Positions 20,910 to 30,639 of a stretch of DNA of 64,000 bases are shown here, piece after piece. This DNA is from Triatoma infestans (Eukaryota; Arthropoda; Insecta; Hemiptera; Reduviidae). Location: the NCBI GenBank assembly GCA_011037195.1, contig JAAEAF010001592.1, positions 81,718-145,717 on the forward strand. The letters are read 5' to 3'. The notes below the pieces were generated by a model. That model had not been told where the DNA came from. It did no database searches and saw only the letters and a list, made by a program, of their open reading frames with translations. Each line of letters opens with the position of its first letter. Position 1 is the first letter of the stretch. Both the position numbers and the translations under genes were made by a program.

Positions 20910-21250
20910 AATACTAGTACACAACTCCTCTCTAATTTATACTGTAAGAAATGTGGTAAGTTAAAAAGACACAGCTCCTCCGCATATATGTAGTGTAAGG
21001 AATGTGGTAAGTTAAAAGACTAGTACACACTGCTCCTCTCTACACGATTGGCTCCAAGTAGCACATAACAGTCAGGGAGGAGCAGACGAGAAAGGAGCCA
21101 AATGGACGGGTGGAGCACATTAGGGCGGGTGTAGCAAGCGAGAGAGGAGCAAAAAATGTCGGGAGGAGCACATTAGGGCGGGGGGAGCAAACGAGAGAGG
21201 AGCAAAAAAATTGCGGGAGGAGCAAAAAGGTTGGGAGGAGCCTCGCTCCA
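20910..21250. repeat. Degenerate direct repeats
   Basis: Two nested sets. At 20,915-21,040 the phrases TGTAAGAAATGTGGTAAGTTAAAA and CTAGTACACA..CTCCTCTCT each occur twice. At 21,108-21,240 a unit of about 60 bp (GGAGCACATTAGGGCGGG, GCGAGAGAGGAGCAAAAAA) occurs twice and decays into shorter GGAGGAGCAAAAA copies. They lie directly upstream of a TATA-like sequence, like enhancer repeats in an LTR or promoter. Confidence 0.7.
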
Positions 21251-21259
21251 CCGGCTCCA

Positions 21260-21740
21260 ACGCTCCTCTGGCCCAGAAGCCCCATAAATACACTACTCTC
21301 ATAGTTTCCCCCACTACTTCCGACCGACTTGGCCAACCCCCGTTTTTCTTTCTTTTTTCTGCTGTTGCTCTTCAAACTAACTTTTGCGCGTGTCGCCCTA
21401 TTACAACTCGCCTTACGTTGTTCTTCTGAAACTGTATACGCGTCCGTTTCGCCTCAAGTATTCGCGCCTGCGATATCTCACAGCAATTGTTTTAAGCATT
21501 AAAAGCCACACCTCCGCGCCATCACCAACAAGTGAACTCATCGTCTTGCCTTCGCCTCGTCGTTGAAATTACCAGTCATCCGCTTCACCGAGCCCGGAAT
21601 TCCTCACCATCATTACGCCCTTGCATCCCAACTCACACACACACACGCACACGCCATATCTGCCTTCACCATCCACCTATCGCATCCTCAACTTCGCCTC
21701 TCTCGACCTTCAGTCGCCGCTATCCAGAGGTAAGTCTTAC
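21260..21740 (+). promoter_or_regulatory. Possible promoter, leader and splice donor (host gene or solo LTR)
   Basis: CATAAATA at 21,283-21,290 resembles a TATA box. The following 440 bases are C/T-rich and free of long runs of A, unlike the surroundings, and end at CCAGAG|GTAAGTC (GT at 21,730), a very good 5' splice site. This could be the noncoding first exon of a host gene or the R-U5 part of an LTR. No second LTR copy or matching exon is present, so the reading is tentative. Confidence 0.3.
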
Positions 21741-22019
21741 CTTTGTTCATTTCAATTGTCTTTTTTCATTTGCATCCTTTTCTTTGTTTTATTTTATTTT
21801 ATTTTTTATTACTTAGTCTTATTATTTGCGTACGTTCACCAACTCGCCTGGGGTGTCTGCCGCGTAGACACCACTAATAATTACTACGATTCATTTTTTA
21901 TGTTGTTGTGAGAAACTATTTAGATTTTGGTTGAATTAGCTGATGCGTAGATTTCCATCTTTATAGTACTCTTTCAGTACTTTGGAACTGTGCCACATAC
22001 ATAAAATTAAGGATAATAT

Positions 22020-23125
22020 AATAAATACCTACAAACTCCAGATGTAAGAAAAGTTTTCTAAATGAATATTATGAATTCCTTAGAGAAAATTTTGTGGTCC
22101 ATTAGTATAAACGGCCAAATACAAAATGGCTGACTTACGTTGAATCTTGCATTCTGCTTAATTCTCTTTTGCCTTCATTTTCAACAATGGGAATAAAAAT
22201 TCTGAATTTTTTCTTTATAGCTCACATTAACTATATAAAACACTAAATATTATGTTAGAAATAACTTGATTTTTTGCATATTTGATAAAAAATTTTTATT
22301 GCGCAATTTGATAATTTATAAAATACCTGCCGAGGGAAAATTAGAAAAAAAATTCTAAACTAGTTTTTCAAACAAATAATTCGCTATAAATAATTAACCA
22401 ATCACACGGTAGAAAAGAAGGTTTGAAATGTTTCCAGCTGCCCTTAGATTTTTTCTTCCTAGGAGCCTCTTACAGCTCATTGTCTGGCGATGGACAGTGT
22501 AGTCTGTAACAAGAGAACACTGACCGGAGGAGGGTAGTGCACTGAGAAGGCTCCGAACTTTGGGGGTAGCTATATGGATCCAGGAGGGCTTTGGATAGCA
22601 TAGGGCTTGGTCCCTCTCCACAGAAAATAAAAAAAAAAAGGTAGTCTATGTTAGGCTAATCAGAAATTTAGATTATCATGTTGGCCACGCCCACATTTGA
22701 CACCTTTACTTCTACCTTGTGATCGGCTAATTATTTATAAGTAATTATTTCTATGATTTTCTATGAAGCTTAGAATTTTTTTGCAATTTTTTCTTTCGTG
22801 GGTATTTTATACGTATTATGAAATTGTGCAATAAAAATTTTTTATAATAAAATGCAAAAATCAAGTAATTTGTTAACATAATATTTACTGCTTTATATAA
22901 TTTATTAATGTGAGCTATAAAGGAAAAACTAAGACATTAATTTCATTGTTGTAAAAGAAATTCAATGAAAATGCAAGATACAATGTAAATTTGCCATTTT
23001 GTATACCGTTTGCACTAGTAGGACAAAATAAAATTGAATGTAAACACTCACAAAAATTTCTGAAAGGAATTCATAATTTTCAGTTAAAACTTGTCTTAGA
23101 TCTGGAGTTTTTAGCTACATTCAAA
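22020..23125. mobile_element. Foldback (long inverted repeat) element with SINE in the loop
   Basis: About 22,020-22,425 is the reverse complement of about 22,690-23,125. Shared landmarks include ACTCCAGATGTAAG with its inverse at 23,098, ATTATGAATTCCTT with its inverse at 23,070, ATACAAAATGGC with its inverse at 22,993, TTTATAGCTCACATTAA with its inverse at 22,905, and TGCGCAATTTGATAATT with a partial inverse near 22,820. Arms are about 400 bp, diverged by point changes and a ~28-bp indel near 23,030-23,060. There is no ORF. This is a MITE or foldback-type element; target duplications were not resolved. Confidence 0.7.
22432..22642 (+). mobile_element. SINE family 1, copy lacking the tRNA-like head
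   Basis: It begins CTGCCCTTAGATTTTTTCTTCCTAGGAGCCTC and runs to AAGGCTCCG, matching the body of the full SINE at 61,799-62,042 but missing box A and box B. The end (22,556-22,642) diverges from the usual GGGCGCCAATTACC and closes with an A-run. It sits in the loop of the foldback element and splits its arms. Confidence 0.7.
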
Positions 23126-24268
23126 CTTGTTATTTCCGTTTAAATACTACCAACGTATCAGGCGAGAAGGTTTTCGTCAAAATCCATCAAAGTGCGACTT
23201 TAATGATTGTTATCTTTCCCCAATTTTTCCAGATTTTTTTAACTTTCGAATACAAACTCTAGATAAACGTCTAACACTTATTTAACGCATTTTTTCAGGA
23301 AAATTGTTTTCTGGAGGGAGGATCTAAGTGATCAGCAATTTTAACTTTTCTCTAGGTCCCACTTCAGTACAATGTACGGTTCTAACAACTATATATTATG
23401 AAGGTATATCACATAATTGTTAGAATTTCTAATTTGTAGATAATTTATTAACCCAAAATGCGACTTTAAGAATAAGTTTCCCATTGACAATTTTTTCCTT
23501 CCTGTAATGTCCTGCTCACAATTCAGCATATTCTTATTTCAAGTAAAACATATAGGCACCTTAGAGAATCTACAATAGACCATCAACGATAAAAGAAGCA
23601 ATAGCAGACAATCACTCAGTAGTGAACACTGTCCTACTATATCTAAATGCGGCCTCTTTATTTAAAAGCATTTTATTCTAAGATTGAGTATTGTTGGTTC
23701 TTCTTGCTTGATGTTTCATGTGGATTCACCTGTTATGTTGTTTATTGTAATGTTTATGGTTGTTGATTTGTTTTGTATATTGATTGTTAATTGCTTGTTT
23801 TTTCTGGATTTATATTACATTTTATAATTGTATAGTTGTTCTTATTGATATATTATATTTGGTGTGAAATAGTTACCATAACGTTTAAGGCATAATGATC
23901 CGTAGCAGTTTAGTGCCATAAAAAAAAGAAGAATAAGTTTCTTGGAGAGGGGGGGATTTTCTTGAAAATTAGTACAACGATTTTCTTTAAACATGGAATA
24001 CTATTTGCTCAGATAGAAACGTGACACTTTTATTTGAAACATTTTTCGGAAAAAATGATTTTGTGGGTTCAGGAATCTGTGACATTAAATTTGAAATAAG
24101 ATTACGTTTTTCAATGTTATTGGCGCTCTCTTCTCGACTATAATGTAATCACTAACTATTACCTGCCTTGGATCCGCCAATTAAGCCGCCATCAACTGAA
24201 ACTGTAGCAAGAAAAAAACGTGTGAGTGTATCAATTCAAATTTTGGAGATATACACCAATCAGACGAG
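23126..24268 (-). repeat. Rep fragments and AT-rich sequence
   Basis: Rep segments in reverse orientation: 'ttttcgtcaaaatccatcaaagtgcgac' near 23,170, 'cacttttatttgaaacatttttcgg' near 24,027, and GTGTGAGTGTATCAATTCAAAT near 24,221. Between 23,560 and 23,930 there is no recognised feature. Confidence 0.45.
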
Positions 24269-24269
24269 T

Positions 24270-24430
24270 TAATTGAATATGAGGTACATCTACAATTTTA
24301 TCCTTCATAGCGTGCTAGTCGGTTTTGATCAGTGTCAGAAATCCTAATTTGATGATGGATGAAAATCCGAAACCAGTCGGAACCGACAAAATGAATCATG
24401 CTATGACGGATAAAATCATAAACGTTTTAA
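24270..24430 (+). mobile_element. Hammerhead-bearing inverted-repeat element C
   Basis: The left part (ATTTTATCCTTCATAGCGTGCTAGTCGGTTTTGATC) is the approximate inverse of the right part (GAAACCAGTCGGAACCGAC...CATGCTATGACGGATAAAAT). The right arm closely matches element B (GCTACGACGGATAAAAT and CGGAATGAATATA), so C is a diverged member of the same family. The plus-strand arm has a hammerhead-like core; the left arm is decayed. A TA tract follows at 24,431-24,447. Confidence 0.6.
24349..24378 (+). ncRNA. Hammerhead-like motif (element C)
   Basis: TTGATGA (the canonical first C is T), extra T, stem II GGAT/ATCC with a GAAA loop, GAAA, then CCAGTC. One change in the core and one in stem III (CCGG to CCAG) compared with elements A and B make activity unlikely. 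Confidence 0.5.
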
Positions 24431-24447
24431 TGTATATATATATATAA

Positions 24448-26855
24448 AGCTTGTAACCAAGTACGCGCATAAGGCGCTAGATGGCCCTAGAATTAAGAAG
24501 TAGGGCAAGGGCGAGTTACAGTCTAACCTTCTCCCCACTCCAGTAGGGGTCAATACGAAAAAGTTAGAGTGAGGAGGAACAACTGTCTCATGAGCTCTCT
24601 AAAAACGTTTGCCAGCGAAGTTGTGTACCGAATTTTCCCGTTATCCGTCATACAAGGCCTTTCCGGACATTGCAGTAACTTTCGTATTGTATACTTATTT
24701 TCGTGTATAGTATCTGTATATATTTCATCTGATAAAATTTTTGTAAAGATATAACTTATTTTATTATTTCTAATATCTTTTGCTTGGAAAATATATGTAT
24801 TCTTGAATTTGCAGGCACATTTTTCATTTCCATTTATACTGTCTGAATGAGAAAACTTGTCTCTACTTGTAAGTAGTTTCGTTTATTTTTATCTTTATTT
24901 CTTCTGGTCTTAATTAATTTTTATTTAAATCATTGGCTGAAAAGCCTGGCGCCCAACTACCTGAAAATCTGGAACCCAATACATTTTCTAAATAACCGGA
25001 AAATAGTTATGAGGTATTATGAACATGAAAACTGAATTTCGAAAAACTTGACACAGTCGCAATAGTTCCGCTTGTAGGCAACCTGTTTGAAGAATAGAAT
25101 TTTTCAAAAAATATTTGCTTGTCCAATCCAATAAAATAAATAATCGCTCAGCAAAACTCAGAAGAGAAAAAGAAACAATATTAGAAATAAACAAGCAAAA
25201 CATTTGTTGGGTGGGGTCAAAGGAGAAACTTTTTTTTAAAAGTAATTTTAAGCAACTAATTTTGTGCTCGTTTAATTAACAACGACCAAACATAACTATT
25301 GTTTACAAACAATAGTTTAGATACAATTAAAAATAACAATTTCAGTCCAAAAGGAAAAAAAAGTAATAAATCGAAGTGATTTATTGATATATATATATAT
25401 ATATTATATATGTGTGTGTGTGTGTGTAAGGTAAAAGATAATGCTGGAGATAAAGAAATGTTGGATTTGATTTGTGTTGGACGGAAGTTTAAAAAAGTGA
25501 CAGCGGGTAAAAAAAACAATTGTTAGATAGCGCTGATTTTGCACAAACCACGTACGTAAAAAACTATGAAGACACACAGACAAACTCACAAAACCATCAT
25601 AGGAAGACACTTTAGAATGATAAAATGATAATCTCCCTACAAGTTACAATAGTGAACAGTTCTGAAGAGACAACTACTATAGAAGAAGACATATTGTAAC
25701 TTATACTCAGCCAGTAATGCCTACATGTGTTGCTGGTACGGACAGATGTCTATGTACAGGGTCTGTTCTTTATATTATGCGCAAAACCAAGCACTCACTT
25801 GAACTCTGGTATAACTAACTACAAGGTGCGTTAGAGACATACATAAACGGGTTCTATTCTTTTTTTGTACCTCTTTTGGTGATGGTGGAGAAGGCTAAGT
25901 TAAGTCATAAAGAGTCTCTTACTTAGAATTACTATATCCCAACTTTATCCGTCCGTCCACGGTACATTTCTTTCTTTTTCTTTGCTTTGTTTATTTTTTC
26001 TTTCTCGTTCTTTCATTTTTATGACGTCATCGGTCCGGCCGGAGTTGAAACAACGGATGAAGTATTATATGCGTGTACTCACTCACACAGAAGAACAATC
26101 CACCAAGCTGCTATTCATTTTATTTCCTCAGTATATATTGTTTGTTCTTTCCTTGTTTTTTTCACCTTTAACGTTTCTGCTAAGGAACGGCTAAACCAGC
26201 TAGGAAAAGTTGGCGGTAGTGCAAGAAGAGAGAGTGAAGGGGCGGAAGCTTTGCCAGTATTACCAACCTTGAATACAAAACAATGATGTTCCCTAAGACA
26301 TCACTTTTTCCCTCCATTTTTTAAACCTTTCTTTTCTCTTTATCTCTTTTTTTTTTCAAAGCAATTGCTAAAATAAGCTATCTTTTATAGACTATATCAA
26401 TATAAATGTACTAAATTGATGTTGGGAGAATTATCTCTAATCTGGAAAGTAACTCTTTATATTTTTTTTATTTATTTTGCGCATCAACTGCTTTGGTCAT
26501 CAGCGGCACTGGCCATTTTTCTTGTCTCATTCTATGAGCTTACTTAGATTTTATATGCTAATGATTGTCAGGCTTCTACACACACAAAGTGCTAGAAGGC
26601 AAGGTGAAATCGTAGCTTTTCAAGAATCCCCACTTATATCATAGACATGAGCATGGGATGGATTTGTTGGTGGTACCATCCCATATTTTATCAAATACTG
26701 GGTCGTTGCATGAGTATATGATTATATTTAATCAGTAACTATTTAGTAGGAGACAAGGAGTTGTCACATGCATTGCATTTACGTAGATCAATGTTTTCCT
26801 TTTACAATGACAAAAACGAAGAAGACTATTGGCTGAATAAATAATCTTTAAACTT
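24448..26855. other. Gene-free stretch
   Basis: No recognised gene. A TA/TG microsatellite lies at 25,388-25,429. A segment starting TGTAACCAAGTACGCGC at 24,452 has the feel of an LTR start but lacks a visible partner or end. Short ORFs show no known domain. Confidence 0.4.
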
Positions 26856-28330
26856 CTAATTTGTACTAAATATTTAGCTGTCTTCAAGGTTACATCATTG
26901 AAGAAGGATCTAAAATTAATAAACACCCTACTTTAAAGGGAAAGCATTATCTTTCCCCTTCCCTAAATCCTTTTTTAAATGAATTTTCTCGGGAAAGGTT
27001 TCAGATAAAAGTGATAGGTCTCTGTATATATAGTTTAATGAAATCCGATGGTGTCTTTTTAGAGAAAATCGAAGAAAACTGAAGAAAAAAAATTGTTCAC
27101 TTGCTGTCAACCGATTTTTTTTTTTTTTTAACTCGGTACTTTGGTAACATATTTAATTATAATTAATATTATTTAGAAATTTAGAAGAAAGAATTGTATA
27201 ATAAACTAAAAATTTAGAGGAAAGATAACTGACTTCATCCCTCACCCAAAAACTTCTTAAATGATTTTTTCCGGACAACTAATAGATATATAAGTTGTAG
27301 CACTTAGTATCTGTAGTTGATATAACAAGTTTACAAGACGACAATCGGAAAGAATTGAAAAATTCTACTGGAAGTGGCTGAGGAATTTCGATCCCATAAT
27401 AATACACAAACGTAATCGCAAGTTTGAGCTTTCTGAGATTTTTTGTTTTTGAACTATGGTGTTCACATAGAGGGGTCTAAGCACAAGCGCTAGTGTCATA
27501 TACTTCTTTTTTTTTTTTTCTTCCCTATCCCACGACAAAGGCATTAAGCCATTTTTTGTCTGGCAGCCCAATATTTTTCATAAATAGTACTCATACCCTG
27601 TAATGCAGGGCACGCGTTCAAATGTTGAAATGTCATTACGCCGTTATTGCACAATGGGCAAATCGGCGAGTCCTTTATGCCTATTTTGTGGAGGTGGGCT
27701 TGGAGGTAATCATGCCCTGTAATTCCTCGGAATAGCACGACAGAATCTTTTCTTGGAAGGCCGGCAGGTATCTTATTTTCTAGCAGTGTTGCCCACTGCT
27801 TTTCAGCGGCCATGCTCTTTAACTCCGCGTGTGATTTTGCCTTTAAATGGCTACCTATAACTCTTTTACCCGAAGCAAAACACATTGCGTAGTCGGGCTG
27901 ATCACATTGACTCCCCTGTTTCGCAAGTTTATCGGCCTGCTCGTTCCCTGGTAAACCACAATGTGCAGGAATCCATTGGAAAGCCAGCTGGTTCCCTTCT
28001 GTAAGAGCCTTTTCAACCATTTCTTGGCACGCTCTTACATCTGCGGAAATTCCACTTTGAGATCCCGTTACGGCTATTAACGCAGCTTGGGAGTCACAGA
28101 GAAACACTACTTTGTCCAATTTCTTTTCAAACATATATTTCAAACCTATCAGGATAGTGTCATATACTGCACTGCACTTATACCCCTTGTGCTTTAGATC
28201 CCTCATTATATCACATGTAACACAATTTCTTAAAAACTAATTTTCCGCACTCAGGGGACCTCAAAACATTCAGTTTCGGTGACAACTCGATATAGAAAAT
28301 TTGACACGCTCGCTAAACTTTCTCTTTTTA
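26856..28330 (+). repeat. Rep family copy interrupted by a LINE fragment
   Basis: Sub-blocks 'aaaagtgataggtctctgtatatatag' (27,018-27,044) and 'aagttgtagcacttagtatctgtagttgatata' (27,291-27,323) match the reference unit. After the LINE insertion (27,505-28,154) the copy resumes with CTCAGGGGACCTCAAAACATTCAG (28,251-28,274), GACAACTCGATATAG and a CTTTCTCTTTTTAGGAGAAAG palindrome near 28,318-28,338. Confidence 0.55.
27505..28154 (-). pseudogene. 5'-truncated LINE: RNase H and terminal cysteine knuckle
   Basis: A 14-base direct repeat, TAGTGTCATATACT, at 27,491-27,504 and 28,155-28,168 brackets the insertion. A poly-T run next to the left repeat is the poly-A tail of a minus-strand LINE. The open frame reads RNase H (FLCDSQAALIAV, FQWIPAHCGLPGNEQADKLA) and then CPLCNNGVMTFQHLNAC, a zinc-knuckle-like C-terminus ending at about 27,547. 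The frame happens to stay open into host sequence to 28,206, but residues encoded beyond 28,154 are not part of the LINE. It lacks reverse transcriptase and is dead on arrival; the frame is intact, so the insertion is young. Confidence 0.85.
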
Positions 28331-29560
28331 GGAGAAAGAAGAAATAACAATAAGCAAAGAACGAGAAGACATGCCTCAAAAACGGGAAATAATTGAAATT
28401 AACATGTAATCTCTTCCCACTGGCAACAATATAGAGGTAAAAGTGGCCTAATGAAAAGGAAATGCATTTTACAGAACTTTTATTCCTCCCCCCAACCATA
28501 GCCTTAGGAATAATATTAAGTAAAAGCCAGAAAACTCTACTGTAAGACAATTTTCGTGTTTCTTCAATTCAGGATAATTTCTTTAAAAAGTCAGGTATTT
28601 ACCACCGGCCACAACTCTACAAAACATCCCCATCCCCGCCCATGTTTCTGTGTTAATTCTTACATATTAATTCTTCAAAGCCGTAAAGTAAGAGAGGGGG
28701 TAAAGAGTGAAAGAGAGAGAAACAGGACGGTTCTGAATCTGAAGAACACTGGCCCTCATTTAATCAGCCTCAGTTGGAAAATGCTAAAACGGAAACAGTA
28801 CAGCAGAAAAGTGTTCAGGGAAAATTCCCCGGAAAAAGTGGCAAACATTAGTCCCGCCAGTTTAAGCTTCTCAAATCCCAGACCGTATTAATATTTCTCC
28901 CGGCAACCCCCTCACCACGTCCCAAAAAACCCAGCCCAGTGAGTATAATAAGAGCGTAAAAAGCCAGTGAACAAGCGTAATCACCCTCAAGCTCTGGAAA
29001 AAGCGCTTTTACATGCTGATGATGAAGTACCCACCTTTCACCCCTAGAAACAAGTAATATTAATCAGCATTCTCTCTCTTTCACACTACCTCTCACATTT
29101 CGCAACATATTAAACATGAACGTAATAACAAATGATTGTAAAGAAAGGAGGGGGCACCCCCCATGGGCATGCTAGCGTTCTTCATGCCTGATTCACTCTT
29201 AAAACTCTCCTAATTGATATTTTACAACTGACAAACAACTTCACTTTTCCAAATAAATATTAACAGAAAGCTTGGATTGTTATTGTTGCTAGCAGTAAGA
29301 GGGCGCCGCTAATGATTCAATTGTTCATCCAAAAGTACACTCTAAGCTTTTATCACCCCATACCACACAAAAATCCTACATAATAAACCAAGTAACAATC
29401 TCCGTCAACCATCCTGGGCAAAGTTATGCCGTTTTAATAAACAATTTGAACAAATTCTACTGAAAAGAATTTATAAACAATGATGATTTTGGTTATTATG
29501 ATTATGGTTATGAAGTAATAATACATTTTCCTTAATCCTAAACAGTATGATCGGTATTCG
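28331..29560. other. Gene-free stretch
   Basis: No recognised gene or element. Rather mixed composition with a purine-rich segment near 28,690-28,740. Confidence 0.4.
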
Positions 29561-29564
29561 TATA

Positions 29565-29630
29565 TACATATATACATATATATATACATATATATATATA
29601 TATAAAGAGAGAGAGAGAGAGAGTGAGAGG
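29565..29630. repeat. TA/GA microsatellite
   Basis: TA-rich tract followed by a GA tract (29,606-29,624). Confidence 0.85.
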
Positions 29631-29649
29631 AATAAATAAGATGCACAGC

Positions 29650-29800
29650 TTTGTTAAACAAATTTCTTCGAAATTCAAAACACATGTTTCCGGGTTAAGA
29701 TCGCATCAGTGGTTTGCTAGAAACCGATGTTTCACCCATATGAGCATCTTCAGGAGTGGACTATCAGAAAAGAATGGACAATTTTCTTCGAACCTCAGTG
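29650..29800 (-). mobile_element. Penelope-like fragment with hammerhead-like core
   Basis: On the minus strand, 29,718-29,753 reads CTGAAGA, extra T, GCTC..GGGT (stem II with wobble pairs), GAAA, CATCGG, the same layout as elements A-C but with a different stem II. Flanking stem I pairing is poor. It is a single arm, without an inverted partner in view. Confidence 0.45.
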
Positions 29801-29859
29801 CCAGAAGAGAGAGAGGAGCCATGAATCCACTCTTATCTGGTACTGGAATACCTTGTGTA

Positions 29860-30630
29860 CGATATACGGAACGGTCGAGGACCGCTGAGAATACCGAGGC
29901 CAAAGTTTTTAGGCCAAGAACCAAACATTCGGAGCCTGAGAGCAAGTTTTCCAGAAACTCCAGGAGGAAATTTACGCATTTGGAAGATGTGCACAGTTTA
30001 ACTAACGACAGGAAATATCGGGACCAGAATATTGTAATCCTATCCGGTAGCCAGATCGCCTTAAAGCATAGAGCTCATATGTCATCAGTTCAGAAATGGC
30101 TTGGGAAAGCCGTGGCATACTCAAAGACTTGGGCAGAAATAATAAAAGTACCCTATTTTGGGTACACGGTAAGTTGGCATGGAAGGTTATGAGATGGCTG
30201 ACACTATGGCAAGGAAAGGGGCTTTATTTCCCTTTATGGGAACTGAACCCTTTTGTGGATTAAGCGACCAATTTCTGCAGGAAGAGCTCAGAAATGAGGA
30301 GGAAGGGAAGAGAATACCCTTACAGGACTATAAGAAGCTAAGCCTAACTGGGAGCCTGCATGAGAGTGTATAAAAATAGGCTTTGCTTGGATTTCGAGGG
30401 GCATTGTAGGACTCAGGGAGCATCTGAAGAAGCTGAGCCTAGAACACGATTGACCACAGGTTGTGTGGGAGATGGAGAAGACTTCAATATACCTCCTGAC
30501 GGACTGCTCCAAAGAAGCTTTAGAAACCTGGGTATTTAGCAGGTATTGGAGGAAGATATTACCCTTCCTAAAACCTTTCCAGATCCTCAGATTTCTTAGA
30601 GATCTTAATCTGGAACGGAAAGTGTAGGGT
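29860..30630 (+). pseudogene. LINE RNase H and C-terminal remnant
   Basis: The frame from about 29,863 resembles a LINE RNase H: a TDGSK-like start (YTERSRTAE), KYRDQNIVILSGSQIALK near 30,010-30,065, then, after a frame change near 30,178, YEMADTMARKGALFPFMGTEPFCGL. A decayed RLREHLKKLSLEHD and cysteine-poor tail follow to about 30,625. Several stops. The family matches the minus-strand fragment at 36,400-36,800. Confidence 0.65.
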
Positions 30631-30639
30631 GAGTGATTC

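Noticed and set aside
24452..24850. Solo LTR starting TGTAACCAAG
   Set aside because: No matching end, no flanking duplication and no second copy in the window; kept only as an impression.
29623..30192. Single 189-residue host protein
   Set aside because: The frame joins a microsatellite edge, a Penelope-like fragment and a LINE RNase H remnant by chance; only the last two thirds have homology-like wording.
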